This document shows positions 49,360-50,057 of a DNA stretch of 50,057 nt, one piece after another. The translations under genes and the position numbers were made by a program. The notes below the pieces were generated by a model. It saw only the letters and a program-made list of their open reading frames with translations, did not search any database and had not been told where the DNA came from. Source of the DNA: a virus; the IMG/VR virus record IMGVR_UViG_3300035698_002599, positions 1 to 50,057 of that record. One strand, given 5' to 3'. Every line of letters begins with the position of its first letter. Position 1 is the first letter of the stretch.

Positions 49360-50057
49360 CCAACGCTAAAAGCAACGTATCAGGATTGACTGAGAAGCAG
49401 GAAGGCTTTGCACGCCAGTATGTTGCGCCTCACGTCACCAATGCTTACAAAACCCTGTTACCGGAAGACCTGCCCTTCAATGGCACAAGGGCCGTCATAC
49501 GCGCTGGGTACAGTGAGAAGGGGGCGAGTGCTGCGGCCAGCCGTTTGTTAGCAAATGTTAATGTTCAACAATTTATGGCGACACTGCAAAAACCAGTGCT
49601 TGAACGCTATGAGGCAACCCATGATGAATTGATATCTAAGCTGAACCGGATGGCCATGGCTAACATAGGCAACTTTATGCACCGGGATGAAGCCAGTGGT
49701 GAAGCGTGGATTGACGTTACCAAGGCAACGCATGATGAATTGCAGGTGGTTGGGCAGTTTGAGGTGACAGAATTGCCGCCACAGAAGTACGTGGAAGACG
49801 GTGAAGAAGTCGTGCGCGAAGTTATCCGCACCAAAATCAAGCTGAAAGACGATTGGAAACCATTGGAAGCGCTGCTGCGTCACCATAAGCTGTGCAATAT
49901 CCCTGATGGTGAAGCTGCCAGCATTAATATAAACAGCAAAATTGATACGGAAGACCGGGTGGACATTGCCCGGCGCATTGCCTTTACGCTGCGTGAAGCT
50001 GCTGAGATTGAGAAGAAACAGAAAAAAGCTGCTGCTGCCGCCCCGGTTGCAGAAAAG
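49356..50057 (+). CDS. terS: Small terminase subunit (N-terminal part, continues at 1-133)
   Basis: 234 codons to the window end; the last codon and stop are at 128-133. The N-terminal SGLTEKQEGFARQYV, a TRAVIRAGYSEKGASAAASRLL helix-turn-helix (shown in part) and VQQFMATL follow the Terminase_2 pattern. A central helical oligomerisation region and a charged Ala/Lys-rich tail follow. It recognises phage DNA for packaging with the large subunit at 7283. The two terminase genes are separated by about 8 kb of virion genes, which is unusual. Confidence 0.88.
   Translation, partial: MTNAKSNVSGLTEKQEGFARQYVAPHVTNAYKTLLPEDLPFNGTRAVIRAGYSEKGASAAASRLLANVNVQQFMATLQKPVLERYEATHDELISKLNRMAMANIGNFMHRDEASGEAWIDVTKATHDELQVVGQFEVTELPPQKYVEDGEEVVREVIRTKIKLKDDWKPLEALLRHHKLCNIPDGEAASININSKIDTEDRVDIARRIAFTLREAAEIEKKQKKAAAAAPVAEK
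49931..50057. repeat. Terminal direct repeat, copy 2
   Basis: Exact copy of positions 1-127. It shows that the window is circular, or circularly permuted, and was cut inside the small terminase gene. Confidence 0.95.

Noticed and set aside
1-50057. Genome-wide reassignment of TAG to an amino acid
   Set aside because: Several genes end in TAG with no coding sequence after it (1850, 10861, 32387, 47089); only two early genes show in-frame TAG.
1-50057. CRISPR array, integrase or insertion sequence
   Set aside because: No regularly spaced direct repeats with spacers, no integrase or transposase motifs, no terminal inverted repeats.

Overview
The window is a complete circularly assembled genome of a tailed bacteriophage, most likely a short-tailed (podovirus-type) phage of an alphaproteobacterium. 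The first 127 bases are repeated exactly at the end, so the unique circle is 49,930 bp and the cut falls inside the small terminase gene. The virion module follows the T7 order: portal, scaffold, capsid, tail tube A and B, gp13-like, gp14-like, transglycosylase core protein, giant core protein, fibre. The alphaproteobacterial guess rests on a GapR/DUF2312-like C-terminal domain (44428-45006) and a GHNGGP motif protein (46214-47089). A Gram-negative host fits the two-component spanin. No RNA polymerase, DNA polymerase, helicase, primase, integrase or tRNA gene was recognised.

Layout. A divergent control region at 37.69-37.81 kb carries two back-to-back promoters whose -35 boxes form an inverted repeat. 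Leftward from it (37.7 to 33.1 kb, minus strand) runs a recombination operon: small proteins, a coiled-coil protein, an ASCH-like protein, a RecE-like PD-(D/E)XK exonuclease, an acidic zinc-knuckle protein, a lipoprotein and SSB. Rightward run a Cro-like HTH protein, a candidate DnaA-box origin (about 38.06-38.26 kb), a VRR-NUC and an HNH nuclease, an orphan methyltransferase, and about 30 small early genes. These include two amber-interrupted genes, a winged-helix protein, a LexA-like repressor, a GapR-like protein, a Tad2-like (anti-Thoeris) protein, a cold-shock protein and two KTSC-domain proteins. The strand continues through the terminases into the virion genes (0.2-31.2 kb) and the lysis cassette (31.3-32.9 kb). 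It ends at a hairpin terminator (33.01-33.04 kb) facing the leftward operon.

How it works together. Early promoters share a module (TTGACA, a CGCACAAC-like spacer core, a -10 box, and a leader TGCAAYGAAAGG), which suggests joint control by one factor, perhaps the HTH protein. Replication seems to depend on the host, with the phage supplying recombination proteins and an origin rich in DnaA boxes. Late genes are divided by hairpin terminators, and the capsid and its neighbour are insulated on both sides. Three late leaders carry paired 14-nt repeats (GCYCACCTGAACAY) just downstream of candidate promoters, a likely late-expression signal. Adsorption uses a collagen-like fibre with carbohydrate-binding-like modules, an Asp-box beta-propeller and possibly a giant 20-repeat protein. 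Lysis uses a holin candidate, a Cys/His endolysin and overlapping spanins.

Most interesting observations: two neighbouring early genes with a single in-frame TAG, the dispersed early promoter module, the paired late-leader repeats, the DnaA-box origin in a phage lacking replication enzymes, and the Tad2-like fusion. All functional assignments were made by eye from motifs and gene order; no search was run.
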